NCBI RefSeq assembly: GCF_002872335.1
Contig: NZ_NJAG01000003.1
Location: 76,532-140,531, forward strand
Origin: Siphonobacter sp. BAB-5405
GTDB taxonomy: Bacteria; Bacteroidota; Bacteroidia; Cytophagales; Spirosomataceae
Direction: 5' to 3'
Length of the DNA stretch: 64,000 bases
Shown here: piece after piece, positions 39,374 to 48,321 of the stretch
Layout of the letters: every line of letters starts with the position of its first letter
Numbering within the stretch: position 1 is the stretch's first letter
The notes under the pieces: generated by a model
Database searches by the model: none
What the model saw: the letters and a program-made list of their open reading frames with translations, nothing else
What the model was told of the DNA's origin: nothing
Position numbers and translations under genes: made by a program

Positions 39374-40823
39374 TAAACTAACGGAACTGCTTCAGTATCA
39401 GCCCGAGGCTCCGATTCTATTTAACAGTGGCCTGTTTTTGTGGTTGTTCCTGGGATTCTCGTCGATCTACGTACTACTACAGCCGAACCACCGGGGCAAG
39501 GTGATTTTTGTGACCTTGTTTTCGCTGTATTTCTATTACAAATCTTCGGGCTGGTATTTTTTGTTACTGGTACTCGCGACCGTGGTGGATTACGTACTGG
39601 GCTGGTTTATCTACGATGCTGATCAGAAGATATTCAAACGGCTCTGGATGGTGCTCAACCTGATCCTCAATCTGGGTCTGCTGGCGTATTTCAAGTATAC
39701 CAACTTTTTCTATCAGGCCTGGACTGAGTTTTCCCATCAACCGTATAATCCGCTGCCGATCTTTCTTCCGGTAGGGGTTTCATTTTATACGTTTCAGTCC
39801 CTGAGTTATACCATCGATATTTACCGGGGCGAAATCAAACCCGTCAAGAGTATCCTGGATTACGCCTTTTTCGTTTCGTTTTTTCCGCAGCTGGTAGCAG
39901 GACCAATCGTACGGGCCAAAGATTTCATTCCGCAACTCTACCGACCCACGGTCGTAACGCCGGAACAGTTTGGACGGGCGGTCTTCCTGATTGGCAGCGG
40001 ATTGTTTAAAAAGGTGATCATCTCCGATTACATCAGTATCAACTTCGTCGATCGGATTTTTGATAACCCTACCCTGTACTCGGGACTGGAAAATCTCTTT
40101 GGCGTGTATGGCTACGCCTTGCAGATTTACTGCGATTTTTCGGGCTATTCCGATATGGCGATTGGCATTGCTTTGTTGCTGGGCTTCGAGTATCCGGTCA
40201 ATTTCGACTCCCCCTACCAATCCCGGAACATTACCGAATTCTGGCGTCGCTGGCATATTTCATTGTCCAGCTGGCTCCGCGATTACCTGTACATTTCGAT
40301 GGGCGGAAACCGGAAAGGAATATTCCGTACGTATTTCAACCTTTTCATGACGATGGTACTGGGTGGACTCTGGCACGGGGCCGCCTGGCGATTTATGCTG
40401 TGGGGGGGATTACACGGCGGGGCCCTGGTCATTCATCGGTTCATTCGTTCGTTTTTTTCTCCCGGAGCGTACCCGATGTACCGCTGGCTGGCTCAGCTAC
40501 TGACCTTTCATTTTGTCTGTTTTTGCTGGATTTTCTTCCGGGCCGATTCCATGGAAATTGCTCAGCAGCTGTTGCATCAGATTGCTACTCAGTTTGACCC
40601 AACGCTGATTGTCCAGTTTGTTGAAGGGTATCAAAACGTCTTGCTGGTGATGTTGTTGGGGTACACCCTGCATTTTATGCCCCGGTCACTGGAACTACAG
40701 GCCGAAAACTGGATTACGCGTCTGCCACTCGTGGGTAAACTGGCCTGGCTACTGGCGGTTATTCTGTTGATGACGCAGGTACAGTCAGCAGAAGTGCAGC
40801 CCTTTATTTATTTCCAGTTCTAG
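39354..40823 (+). CDS. MBOAT-family membrane O-acyltransferase (AlgI-like)
   Basis: A 489-aa integral membrane protein with about 10-12 helices. The MBOAT signatures are LPVGVSFYTFQSLSYTIDIYRG, FVSFFPQLVAGPIVR, YCDFSGYSDMAIG, NITEFWRRWHISLSSW (H301) and the active-site His H341 in GGLWHGAAW. AlgI and DltB relatives move acyl groups from a cytoplasmic donor across the membrane to a periplasmic SGNH partner, which places them on a glycan or teichoic-like polymer. With two SGNH genes directly upstream, overlapping starts and a terminator after it, this is a three-gene acylation operon. The glycan target is not encoded nearby. Confidence 0.95.
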   Translation: MPPIDFSKLTELLQYQPEAPILFNSGLFLWLFLGFSSIYVLLQPNHRGKVIFVTLFSLYFYYKSSGWYFLLLVLATVVDYVLGWFIYDADQKIFKRLWMVLNLILNLGLLAYFKYTNFFYQAWTEFSHQPYNPLPIFLPVGVSFYTFQSLSYTIDIYRGEIKPVKSILDYAFFVSFFPQLVAGPIVRAKDFIPQLYRPTVVTPEQFGRAVFLIGSGLFKKVIISDYISINFVDRIFDNPTLYSGLENLFGVYGYALQIYCDFSGYSDMAIGIALLLGFEYPVNFDSPYQSRNITEFWRRWHISLSSWLRDYLYISMGGNRKGIFRTYFNLFMTMVLGGLWHGAAWRFMLWGGLHGGALVIHRFIRSFFSPGAYPMYRWLAQLLTFHFVCFCWIFFRADSMEIAQQLLHQIATQFDPTLIVQFVEGYQNVLLVMLLGYTLHFMPRSLELQAENWITRLPLVGKLAWLLAVILLMTQVQSAEVQPFIYFQF

Positions 40824-40885
40824 GTATTGCAGTTAATTGGTAAGGATCGAAAGTTTCTTTCCGACCATTACCGATTTTGAACCCT

Positions 40886-40926
40886 ACAAAAAGAAAGGCA
40901 GTCTTCGTGACTGCCTTTCTTTTTGT
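40886..40926. terminator. Shared terminator of MBOAT and crystallin-like genes
   Basis: Perfect 18-bp stem (40886-40903 with 40909-40926), loop TTCGT, with A-run and T-run on opposite sides. It serves the convergent genes ending at 40823 (plus) and 40948 (minus). Confidence 0.92.
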
Positions 40927-40947
40927 GTGTACTAAACGAGTTATACT

Positions 40948-41643
40948 CTAGCGACGACCGCCGCGAGTAATGATCATGGAACCAATGCGGTCATTCCAGC
41001 CAATGTTCCGTAAGCGGTTATTACTGCTCGTCAGGGTGTAGGAATTGCCCGTGAAGCTATCGTTTTCAAATACCTGAATGCTGTAACCCGCCGGAACCTG
41101 AATCGAAGAAGCTTTTTTGCTCATCTGACCCAGGGCTGACGAACGATAACGACCCGTATTCAGGGTCACCGAACCTCCCTGATAGTCGTCATCCGCGAAG
41201 AGAACGACGGAGCCATTGTCGTTGTACCCGGGCCGATTGTTGTTATAGCCCGGCCGATCATTGTAATCCGGACGGCCACGGCCTGGACGGTTATCGGAAT
41301 AATCGGGGCGACCGTTGTAGTTCCGGTCCTGCACGATGCGTAACGAACGAATCTGGTTACCCGACTGGGCTACGTTACCACTGAACTTCACCGATTGGCC
41401 CCGGAAATTAGGTTCCGAAAACGCTTCGACTACGTAGCCATTGGGTACGCGAATGGAACCAATGGAAAAATTGATGGTCCGGAAATCACCGGAATATTGC
41501 TGTACGGATTGACCCCGGTAGTTGGAGTTCGAAAAAAAAGTAACGGCTTCACGGTCGTTACGCCGATTGCGGTTGGAACCGAATTGAGCAAAAGAGTAAG
41601 TGCTGAACAACAGCATAGCGAAGGCAACCAGATAACGTTTCAT
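40948..41643 (-). CDS. Secreted beta/gamma-crystallin-domain protein
   Basis: A 231-aa exported protein (signal MKRYLVAFAMLLFSTYSFAQ). Two beta/gamma-crystallin-type domains are visible. The first has VTFFSNSNYRGQSV and the second VVLFADDDYQGGSV, each the Greek-key Y/F-x-x-x-x-Y-x-G form, which often binds calcium. Between them lies an Asn/Arg/Gly-rich linker with repeated RPDY/RPGYN units (about residues 115-145). Likely a periplasmic or surface structural protein. A single-gene unit with a shared terminator. Confidence 0.88.
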   Translation of the reverse strand: MKRYLVAFAMLLFSTYSFAQFGSNRNRRNDREAVTFFSNSNYRGQSVQQYSGDFRTINFSIGSIRVPNGYVVEAFSEPNFRGQSVKFSGNVAQSGNQIRSLRIVQDRNYNGRPDYSDNRPGRGRPDYNDRPGYNNNRPGYNDNGSVVLFADDDYQGGSVTLNTGRYRSSALGQMSKKASSIQVPAGYSIQVFENDSFTGNSYTLTSSNNRLRNIGWNDRIGSMIITRGGRR

Positions 41644-41796
41644 GGCTAAAGTGTCAAAAATTTACGGGTACAAACATTACTTTGATGGGAGCAATTAGGG
41701 CGATAGAAATGGATTTGCCAATAGCCATAGGCCGCTTTTGCGATAAAAAGGGCCTTTTTAGCTGTTAAAAAATGTGAATTCAGGCGATGGGAGGCC

Positions 41797-41847
41797 CATG
41801 AAACGAAAGTTGCCAGCCCGAACAGGCTGGCAACTATACGTTTCATG
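41797..41847 (-). terminator. Nested hairpin after the S10 peptidase gene
   Basis: Inner stem GTTGCCAGCC/GGCTGGCAAC (41809-41818, 41825-41834) sits inside an outer pair CATGAAACG/CGTTTCATG (41797-41805, 41839-41847). It lies 13 nt past the stop of the gene ending at 41860. The T-run is weak on the minus strand, so termination is likely but not certain. Confidence 0.6.
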
Positions 41848-41859
41848 AAATTCATCCGG

Positions 41860-43362
41860 TTATTTCAGAGCCTGATCGTAAAAGGTGTCGGCATCTTTTT
41901 TCAACTGGATCAGCGACGGCTTATGGATGTACATCATGTGCCCGGATTCATAGTAGGTAAAGGATACGTTTTTCCGCTGTTCCGGTTTAAGTCCCATGTG
42001 GTGAAAGGTGTACTCGGCAGCAAAAAATGGCGTCGCCAGATCGTAGTAACCCGCACCCACCCACACTTTCAGAAAGGGATTCTTGCTCATGGCCTGCCGT
42101 AAGGTTTCACTCACGTTGAGGTAGCTATTCTGGACATTATTGTAATTCCAGGGTTGTACACGCCCCGTCAGGGCCAGGTAAGGCAGGTCATTTTCGTACT
42201 TGAGTTCCTGCCGAACGTAGTGATTCAAAGCCGTGGAGTACGGACCGGAAATCGTAGCATCAAGACTGGGATCGAACTCGTAGCCATCGCCCGCATCGTC
42301 GAAATCCGTACCGGTCATGCGGCCATCCAGCCGACCCGCCGTCTTGCCTTCCGAACGGAGTAATTCTTTCACAAAACGGCCAATTTCAACGCGTAAACGC
42401 GTTTGCCGCAGATAGGTTTGGGAAAGGCCCGTAAACTTCGACAGCTTTTCAACCAAGGCTTTTTCTTCGGTTTCCGTCAGTAAATCACCTTTCATCAGAG
42501 CCGTAGTGTACTCGCCCGCGGCAAATTCGCGGGCTGCCTGAAGCGTTTTCTTGAGATCGGCCTGGTACTCCGGAGCCAGTTTCTTGTGATACCAGGCAAT
42601 CGCCGTGTACGTAGGTAAAAACAGAGCGAAAGGCAAGTCATTGCCCCGGTCAAAACGGGCCGTCTGGAAATTCAGGATGGATGAGATGAGCGATATGCCG
42701 TTGATGTACAGGTTATAACGATCCTGCAAATAGCCCGAAAGACCCGCCGCCCGGGTAGTGCCGTAACTTTCGCCCGCCAGAAATTTAGGCGATCCCCAGC
42801 GGCCGTACTGCGTGGTGTACAGGCGAATAAATTCACCCACCGACTGAATGTCTTCATTGTACCCGAGAAACTGTTTCTCATTCTCACCGGCTGCGGCCCG
42901 ACTATATCCCGTATTGACGGGGTCGATAAAAACCAGATCCGTTTTGTCGAGCCAGCTATATTCATTGTTGACCAGGGCATAGGGCGGAGCCAGCGATTCT
43001 CCTTTGTCGGTCATGGGAATCCGGCGGGGCCCAATGCATCCCAAATGCAGCCAGAGCGAAGCCGAACCCGGTCCACCGTTAAAGGTATACGTAATGGGAC
43101 GTTTCGTCAAATCCGACACCCCATCCCGGGTATACGCGATGAAGAAAATGTTAGCTTTGGCTTTACCACTTTCGTCTTTCAGCGTAAGGTAGCCGGTACG
43201 GGCCGTGTACGAAATGGTTTTGCCCTGAATGGTCACTTGCCCTTTGGTTTCAACGGGGCTGGGCGGAGCCACAAAGGGGACGGGTTTTTCCTGGGAAGGC
43301 TGAGCGTTCAGCGTACTACTCAGCAGCAGAGCGGAAAACAGGTAGAGCGATCGGATTTTCAT
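41860..43362 (-). CDS. Secreted S10-family serine carboxypeptidase
   Basis: A 500-aa exported enzyme (signal MKIRSLYLFSALLLSSTLNAQ). The S10 triad is in order: nucleophile S199 in LAGESYGTTRA, Asp near D441 (YYDLATP) and His near H475 (ESGHMMY). The oxyanion segment FNGGPGSAS (about 95-102) is also present. S10 peptidases remove C-terminal residues, often at acid pH, and are common in Bacteroidota secretomes. It is 36 nt downstream of a large protease-barrel gene on the same strand and could be cotranscribed with it. Confidence 0.94.
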   Translation of the reverse strand: MKIRSLYLFSALLLSSTLNAQPSQEKPVPFVAPPSPVETKGQVTIQGKTISYTARTGYLTLKDESGKAKANIFFIAYTRDGVSDLTKRPITYTFNGGPGSASLWLHLGCIGPRRIPMTDKGESLAPPYALVNNEYSWLDKTDLVFIDPVNTGYSRAAAGENEKQFLGYNEDIQSVGEFIRLYTTQYGRWGSPKFLAGESYGTTRAAGLSGYLQDRYNLYINGISLISSILNFQTARFDRGNDLPFALFLPTYTAIAWYHKKLAPEYQADLKKTLQAAREFAAGEYTTALMKGDLLTETEEKALVEKLSKFTGLSQTYLRQTRLRVEIGRFVKELLRSEGKTAGRLDGRMTGTDFDDAGDGYEFDPSLDATISGPYSTALNHYVRQELKYENDLPYLALTGRVQPWNYNNVQNSYLNVSETLRQAMSKNPFLKVWVGAGYYDLATPFFAAEYTFHHMGLKPEQRKNVSFTYYESGHMMYIHKPSLIQLKKDADTFYDQALK

Positions 43363-43398
43363 ACGGGAATAGAGAAGAATGAAACGAATGGTAAGGGT

Positions 43399-46233
43399 TT
43401 AAAATCCAATATTAATAACTAAAAATTGAGATTGAAACGTACCGCCGCGGGTCCAGAGGCCCCGGAAGCCCAGTTCGAAAGCCTGCCGTAAACGCAGGAC
43501 GTTGAAATCGAACGTAACATCAACACCCGTGGACTGGTAAGTACGGGTTCGGTCACCCGTGACGGCATAGCCCAAATCCGCAAAGGCATTCAGTTTGATT
43601 CGTTGCACGTACAGCAAGCGACCCAGACTCCAGTCGGGATAGGCCAGTGGCAACTGGTACTGAAGCGTACCCGTCGTTAGTTTCGCAGCACTGGCGTATG
43701 CATATCCCCGGGGGTAAAACATTGGGCTGCCAAATACGTACGAGTCGCCGGAACCCTGAAACTGTATGCCTCCGAAAAGACGAATGGAATGATGCGGAAA
43801 AAATCCCGGAAAGTACAATCTCGTTTGTAACGCCAGTAAGTTACCCTTTAGTACACCTCCGAAAGGCGTATTACGGGCGTAGAGACTAAACGTTTGTCCC
43901 CAGCGAGGCTGCACATCCCGCTTGGCTTGCCGTAACAGACGGGAGTAACTTAGGGAAACGGTGGTGGCCGATAAATTATGACGGCCCGGCTCGGTACGGC
44001 TGCGTAGGGGAAGATCGTAACCCTGCGTCTGAATAAAATTGGCCTGTACCGCGAGCGAAAGGCCTTCCCGATACTTGGAATGGGTCAAGACCAGGGGCAG
44101 GCGTAGTCCGACGTTAAATTCGTTTTGTCGCCAGTAATCTTTTCGGAGGCTATCGATGGGTGGTTGCTCGTCAATGGAAAAAACCGTCTGACGTCCGGCA
44201 CTCGCTACACTCACATCGATGACCGGATACCAGCCGTAGTAGCTGAAGTTGCCTTCCCAGCGGCCCTGTCGTTCGTTGGCGTTGTAGGTGTACCCGGCCG
44301 AGGTAAAGGCCGTAGAAAGCAGATTCTGCGATTGGATGCCCACGGATAAGTCCGTATCGGACGAAGTCAGCACCGGTCCCCAGCCGTAAATGTTAAATAA
44401 ATGAGCCCTGGAATAGGGCTTACGAACGTGCGACTGATTGGGTACGGAAGCCAGTAACGCAGGATTGTTTTCCTGTTGTACCAGCGGACCAAACGAGCGG
44501 GTAGGGGCGGTCGGGATTTCCGTGAGTTCAGTCCATTCAGCCGGGTTAAAGGGCAGTCGGGCAATCCGGTGACCCTGTTCTGTAAAATCCTGAAAAGCCA
44601 GGGTACGACCATCGGGCGAAAGAGCGGCGTGGTACGCTCCAAAAGGCCGCTGCGTGATGGCGTAATGCTTTTGGCTAGTTTGATGAAATGCGTAAATCTG
44701 GTCGGTACCCGTGTACGGAGCATTGTAAAGCACCCAGTTATCGTACAACAGCGGTTGAGAAAGATTCTGTGTTTGGAGTGGAAAGACGTCCTGCAATTGC
44801 CCGGTCTCCAGATTCAGTATCGTGAGCGTTTTCTGAGAACCCACTTGTCGTACCATAATGGCCCGGCGACCATCCGCCGCAAACCGGGGCTGCTGGTACA
44901 AAGACTGTTGAGGATTCGGAAAAGTCCGAAGAACCTGACCGTCCGACGCCTGTACCAGCACCAGTTGACTTTTCCCTTCCGTATCAATCGAAACGGTAAG
45001 AATGGTACGCCCATCGGGCGAAATCGTCGGAGCAAAATAGCGACTTTTTCGGGTGACCTGCCGCATCGTTCCCGTACGCAGGTCAAGCGTCTTAAGTACG
45101 GTATAATCCCGCATGCCCCAGCGGGGATCAAAGTGTTGTTCCGCCCAAACCAGCGTAGTCTGGCCCAGCGAAAGGGTGGCGGAATTTTGGAGAAAACCCG
45201 TTTCGTACAGCTTGGTTTCGTTTTGCCCGTCCAGCAGTACAAAGGCGGGAATATTCGCTAATCCCGACTTCAACGCAACGATCCGGCCATCGGGCAATAG
45301 TTGCGGGTACTCGTAATCCGTATACACTCGAATGGGTTTGGTAGAAACCTGTGGGGCGGGCGACGCTACGGCTTGCTGAGCAGCCCACTGTTGGGTGAAA
45401 TCAGCTGCCGCCTCCTGATACAAATCTTCCGTCCGCAAGCCTGAAATCTTCCGCAGTTTGTCCGAAAAAGAAAAGGGGTAGAAGGGGAAACGGTAGTACC
45501 GGTCAAGAACCGTATTCCAGACCTCAGGCCCCAGCTTTCTACGGGCGTAATTCGTCAGGTGATAGCCCAGTACGTACCAATCGGGAAGGTTATCCCGGTA
45601 CGAACCCGCAACGATTTTAGGGTAGCTGAACGGCTTATTTCGGCTTAGTAACTGGGTACGGAGCAGGAGATTAAACTCCGGGATTCGCCCGCGTCCGCCG
45701 GGGGAGAGTGCCGTTTCCGTGCACACGGCGTCTCCTTCCGCAAACCAGTCCGGGATGCCGGTTTTTAGAAAATTAGTAGCATTGTAGCCAAACAGATAGA
45801 ACAATCCCTTGCTAAGTCCAGTCATCGCTTTCTCATTCTGAACGACGTGCCGGTATTCGTGCACGGCCAGCAGGTCAAGCCAGCGATTATTGCCCAGAAA
45901 GTTGGCGTCCTGCGGCGGCGTGATGTAGAACTCCGTATGACGGGGCGTCAGGGTTACAAATCCATTGGAAACCGTAGTTTGGGCTTGCAGCACCAGAGGA
46001 ATACGACGGGGTTTCCGGCCGAGGGTCTTGGATACGGGCTCATAAACCGTTTCCATGGTATTTGCCAGTCGATTACTAACTGAATCAAGACCTTCCGGAT
46101 AAATGATCTGGAAGTGGGGCGTCCGGTACTGAAACCAGCGAATGGAGGCAGGATTCTGGCTGGTGTTACCTAATTGAGCAAGTGCCTGATAGCCAGTCAA
46201 ACAGCACCATACACAGAAAAGAAAACGATTCAT
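43399..46233 (-). CDS. Large envelope protein: HExxH peptidase-like domain, propeller and beta-barrel
   Basis: A 944-aa protein (start MNRFLFCVWCCLTGYQALAQ, a signal peptide; an upstream start lacks one). Three regions are visible. Residues about 30-250 hold a zinc-peptidase motif HEYRH (H125, E126, H129) with a downstream WFAEG glutamate, the gluzincin (MA clan) pattern. Residues about 260-560 are TolB/PD40-type propeller blades (SPDGRTILTVSID, ALSPDGRTLAFQDF). From about 600 to the end are long amphipathic strands closing with FQSQFLVINIGF, typical of an outer-membrane barrel with C-terminal Phe. So it appears to be a protease displayed on an outer-membrane barrel. I know no single named family for the whole. 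Confidence 0.8.
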   Translation of the reverse strand: MNRFLFCVWCCLTGYQALAQLGNTSQNPASIRWFQYRTPHFQIIYPEGLDSVSNRLANTMETVYEPVSKTLGRKPRRIPLVLQAQTTVSNGFVTLTPRHTEFYITPPQDANFLGNNRWLDLLAVHEYRHVVQNEKAMTGLSKGLFYLFGYNATNFLKTGIPDWFAEGDAVCTETALSPGGRGRIPEFNLLLRTQLLSRNKPFSYPKIVAGSYRDNLPDWYVLGYHLTNYARRKLGPEVWNTVLDRYYRFPFYPFSFSDKLRKISGLRTEDLYQEAAADFTQQWAAQQAVASPAPQVSTKPIRVYTDYEYPQLLPDGRIVALKSGLANIPAFVLLDGQNETKLYETGFLQNSATLSLGQTTLVWAEQHFDPRWGMRDYTVLKTLDLRTGTMRQVTRKSRYFAPTISPDGRTILTVSIDTEGKSQLVLVQASDGQVLRTFPNPQQSLYQQPRFAADGRRAIMVRQVGSQKTLTILNLETGQLQDVFPLQTQNLSQPLLYDNWVLYNAPYTGTDQIYAFHQTSQKHYAITQRPFGAYHAALSPDGRTLAFQDFTEQGHRIARLPFNPAEWTELTEIPTAPTRSFGPLVQQENNPALLASVPNQSHVRKPYSRAHLFNIYGWGPVLTSSDTDLSVGIQSQNLLSTAFTSAGYTYNANERQGRWEGNFSYYGWYPVIDVSVASAGRQTVFSIDEQPPIDSLRKDYWRQNEFNVGLRLPLVLTHSKYREGLSLAVQANFIQTQGYDLPLRSRTEPGRHNLSATTVSLSYSRLLRQAKRDVQPRWGQTFSLYARNTPFGGVLKGNLLALQTRLYFPGFFPHHSIRLFGGIQFQGSGDSYVFGSPMFYPRGYAYASAAKLTTGTLQYQLPLAYPDWSLGRLLYVQRIKLNAFADLGYAVTGDRTRTYQSTGVDVTFDFNVLRLRQAFELGFRGLWTRGGTFQSQFLVINIGF

Positions 46234-46368
46234 TCCTACGAATCTAGGGAAAAAATGAAGGGTGTAAGCTAAGCACAAACTTTGAAATTTTTAGCAGGGG
46301 CATTTGAGCGTATTGGTTTTTTTTGAGGAAAAACGGGGTGAATCTGAGGAAACGAAGAATCAAAAAAC

Positions 46369-46398
46369 TTGACTCGCTTTCTATTTTAAATAGTTTTG
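46369..46398 (+). promoter_or_regulatory. Bacteroidota consensus promoter of the XRE gene
   Basis: TTG (46369-46371), exactly 19 nt, then TAGTTTTG (46391-46398). This fits the TTTG-N19-TAnnTTTG consensus better than any other site in the window. The predicted start of transcription is about 25 nt before the ATG. Confidence 0.75.
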
Positions 46399-46417
46399 CT
46401 AAAAATTTTGTCAATTT

Positions 46418-46423
46418 AGGAGG
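46418..46423 (+). promoter_or_regulatory. Shine-Dalgarno sequence of the XRE gene
   Basis: AGGAGG, 4 nt before ATG 46428. Full Shine-Dalgarno sites are rare in Bacteroidota, whose ribosomes largely ignore them; this one fixes the start codon. Confidence 0.55.
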
Positions 46424-46427
46424 CGGT

Positions 46428-47408
46428 ATGAGCATCATTAGCGAGAATATTCGGTATCTGCGGAACCGTAACGATCTGACACAGGAGCAGTTAGCTCGTC
46501 GCCTGGGTACCAAAAGGCCAAACATTGGTGCGTACGAAGAAGCGAGAGCCAACCCGCCCCGCGAGACGCTCATCAAACTTTCGCAATTGTTTGGCGTGAC
46601 GCTCGATCAGTTGCTGACGGTTGATTTACGCCGGATTCGTGATACGCCCAGCCTGAATTTAGGTCCCGCCTCCGCGACACCTCCGCCTCCCGTTTACCGT
46701 CCTGAAACGGCCCGTCCACCGCAGCCCATTCAAAAAGTGGTGGATACGTATTTTCGGGAAAAATCGCAGGTCAATCTGGTGGCTCAGCGAGTAACGCTTC
46801 GTAAACTCAATCGCTTGGATTTTCTGTCCGATACGCCCGTAGAATTATCCAAAGCATCGGAAGCGTTCAATCGGACAACGATTACGGCTCCCTCCGTGGT
46901 TCAGGCTCCCGTTACGACAGCCCCAACTCCGGTAGACCCGGGTATTCGGCTGGTCAATCAGGGGCGTATGAATGAGTACGTCATGAAATCGCGACAGGGG
47001 GAGTACATTCAGCAGTTACCGCCGTTTCAGGGACCGCAAACGAAAGCGGGTGTCATCCGGGCTTTTGAAGTAGGCGATGATTTTTCCATCCCCGGTTCCA
47101 TTCTGATTGCCGAGCAGGTAACGGACTGGTATTCGCTCGAAGACTCTAAACATTATCTGATCGTATCCCGAATGCAGGGTTTACTGTACCGACGGGTCTA
47201 TAATCAACTGAAAATCAAAGGTACGCTCTTGTTAAGTTCGGATAATTCAGGTATTCAGACGATCGAACTTTCCCTGAAAGATATTGTGGAGGTCTGGGCC
47301 GTTCGCGGCTTTTATAGTACCAAGCTACCCGAACCACCCGTATCGCTTGATCGTATGAAAGCGTTGGTAGAAGAACTAAAAGAAGAACTTGATCGGGCGA
47401 AAGCCTGA
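46428..47408 (+). CDS. XRE-family regulator with degenerate S24/LexA-like C-terminus
   Basis: A 326-aa regulator. Residues 1-66 form an XRE helix-turn-helix (SIISENIRYLRNRNDLTQEQLARRLGTKR pattern, split LTQEQLA recognition region). A Pro/Thr-rich linker runs to about 180. The C-terminal domain resembles peptidase S24 (AFEVGDDFSIPGSILIAE). Where LexA/CI have the catalytic GDSM serine, this protein has GDDF, and the expected Lys position reads LYRRV, so self-cleavage is unlikely. A well-formed promoter and AGGAGG site precede it. Target genes are unknown. Confidence 0.9.
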   Translation: MSIISENIRYLRNRNDLTQEQLARRLGTKRPNIGAYEEARANPPRETLIKLSQLFGVTLDQLLTVDLRRIRDTPSLNLGPASATPPPPVYRPETARPPQPIQKVVDTYFREKSQVNLVAQRVTLRKLNRLDFLSDTPVELSKASEAFNRTTITAPSVVQAPVTTAPTPVDPGIRLVNQGRMNEYVMKSRQGEYIQQLPPFQGPQTKAGVIRAFEVGDDFSIPGSILIAEQVTDWYSLEDSKHYLIVSRMQGLLYRRVYNQLKIKGTLLLSSDNSGIQTIELSLKDIVEVWAVRGFYSTKLPEPPVSLDRMKALVEELKEELDRAKA

Positions 47409-47413
47409 AACCT

Positions 47414-47445
47414 AAAAAAAGCGGATGGCAACCATCCGCTTTTTT
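47414..47445 (+). terminator. Terminator after the XRE gene
   Basis: AAAAAAAGCGGATGG/CCATCCGCTTTTTT stem with loop CAA (arms 47414-47428 and 47432-47445). It may also serve the convergent gene ending at 47448. Confidence 0.9.
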
Positions 47446-47447
47446 GT

Positions 47448-48239
47448 TTATTCTGTAGGTAACTGCGAAAGTTCGTCCAACGTACGTTCAATGTCGTTCA
47501 GGAACCGATTGTTACCGCTCGGATTAACCAGAGATTTGCCAAATTCGTACCAAAGGCCATCGCCGACATTGATAAAGTTACCCGGATGATCGGGCTTCTT
47601 GGGCGTAGCTTTTTCGGCCAGAAACTCACCCGCGTAGATGAGCCGTAGCACCGGATTCAACGTATCCCAGCGAAGTTCATTCGACTTTTCAATGTTGTCC
47701 ACCTGCATATTCATCTTCACCGTACGTTTGGAGAAGAAGACGTTCATTTCCAGTTGAACGGACTTGTCCTTCAGTTTTTTCAGATAAATCAGTTTCAGCG
47801 GAGCTTCCAGACGGGCCGTTTCGTAGATGGCCTGAATGAGTTCCTGCGACAGGTATTCCCAGGGCTCCCGGTTCCGGGGTTTGCCCAGGAGAGGTTCCTG
47901 ATCCTTGTATTCAACATTAAGCCAGAACTGATTTTCACCTTCCTGGGCCGGACGACTGGTCTTGTAAAAGTCGGTTTTAGCAACCAGCGAACGAAGTTCT
48001 TCCGTCCAAACGGGCAGGAGGGTACCTTCCCATTCGAAATCATCGTTACCCGTGAATCCTTCGCCCAGAATTTCCTCTTCCGTCAGATCGTCCCGATCGG
48101 TGTATTCAATGCGAAAAACCACGTGTAATTCGTCCGCCCGATTGACCGTACAGCGGATGAAATATTTATGGGAATAGGGAGCAGGGATAAGCTCTGCCGT
48201 TTGATAGTTGATCTCGATGGATCGAAGAAGAGTTTCCAT
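47448..48239 (-). CDS. Hypothetical cytoplasmic protein
   Basis: A 263-aa soluble, acidic protein beginning METLLRSIEINYQTAEL (ATG at 48239 preferred over a GTG two codons earlier). It shows DDLTEEEILGEGFTGNDDFEWEG in its first third and two lysine-rich stretches near residue 150 and 210. No transmembrane segment, signal or known motif. It shares a terminator with the XRE gene opposite. A short GCACA/TGTGC hairpin sits just upstream. Confidence 0.65.
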   Translation of the reverse strand: METLLRSIEINYQTAELIPAPYSHKYFIRCTVNRADELHVVFRIEYTDRDDLTEEEILGEGFTGNDDFEWEGTLLPVWTEELRSLVAKTDFYKTSRPAQEGENQFWLNVEYKDQEPLLGKPRNREPWEYLSQELIQAIYETARLEAPLKLIYLKKLKDKSVQLEMNVFFSKRTVKMNMQVDNIEKSNELRWDTLNPVLRLIYAGEFLAEKATPKKPDHPGNFINVGDGLWYEFGKSLVNPSGNNRFLNDIERTLDELSQLPTE

Positions 48240-48270
48240 AAGCACAATTCTGTGCGTGAAAAATAGTGAA

Positions 48271-48308
48271 TAGTTTTTAGTTTTCGGCGTTTAGAGGCAG
48301 TTTTCGGG
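48271..48308. repeat. 7-nt-period half element upstream of the 263-aa gene
   Basis: TAGTTTT, TAGTTTT, CGGCGTT, TAGAGGC, AGTTTTC-type sequence (48271-48308), left arm only; the A-rich right arm is missing. It lies between the stop of menE (at 48322 on the minus strand) and the start of the 263-aa gene. Confidence 0.4.
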
Positions 48309-48321
48309 CAGATCTTAGCAA

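Noticed and set aside
44476-45261. A 261-codon open frame antisense to the propeller region of the large envelope protein
   Set aside because: Arg/Gly-rich, no motif, and fully within a well-supported gene on the other strand.
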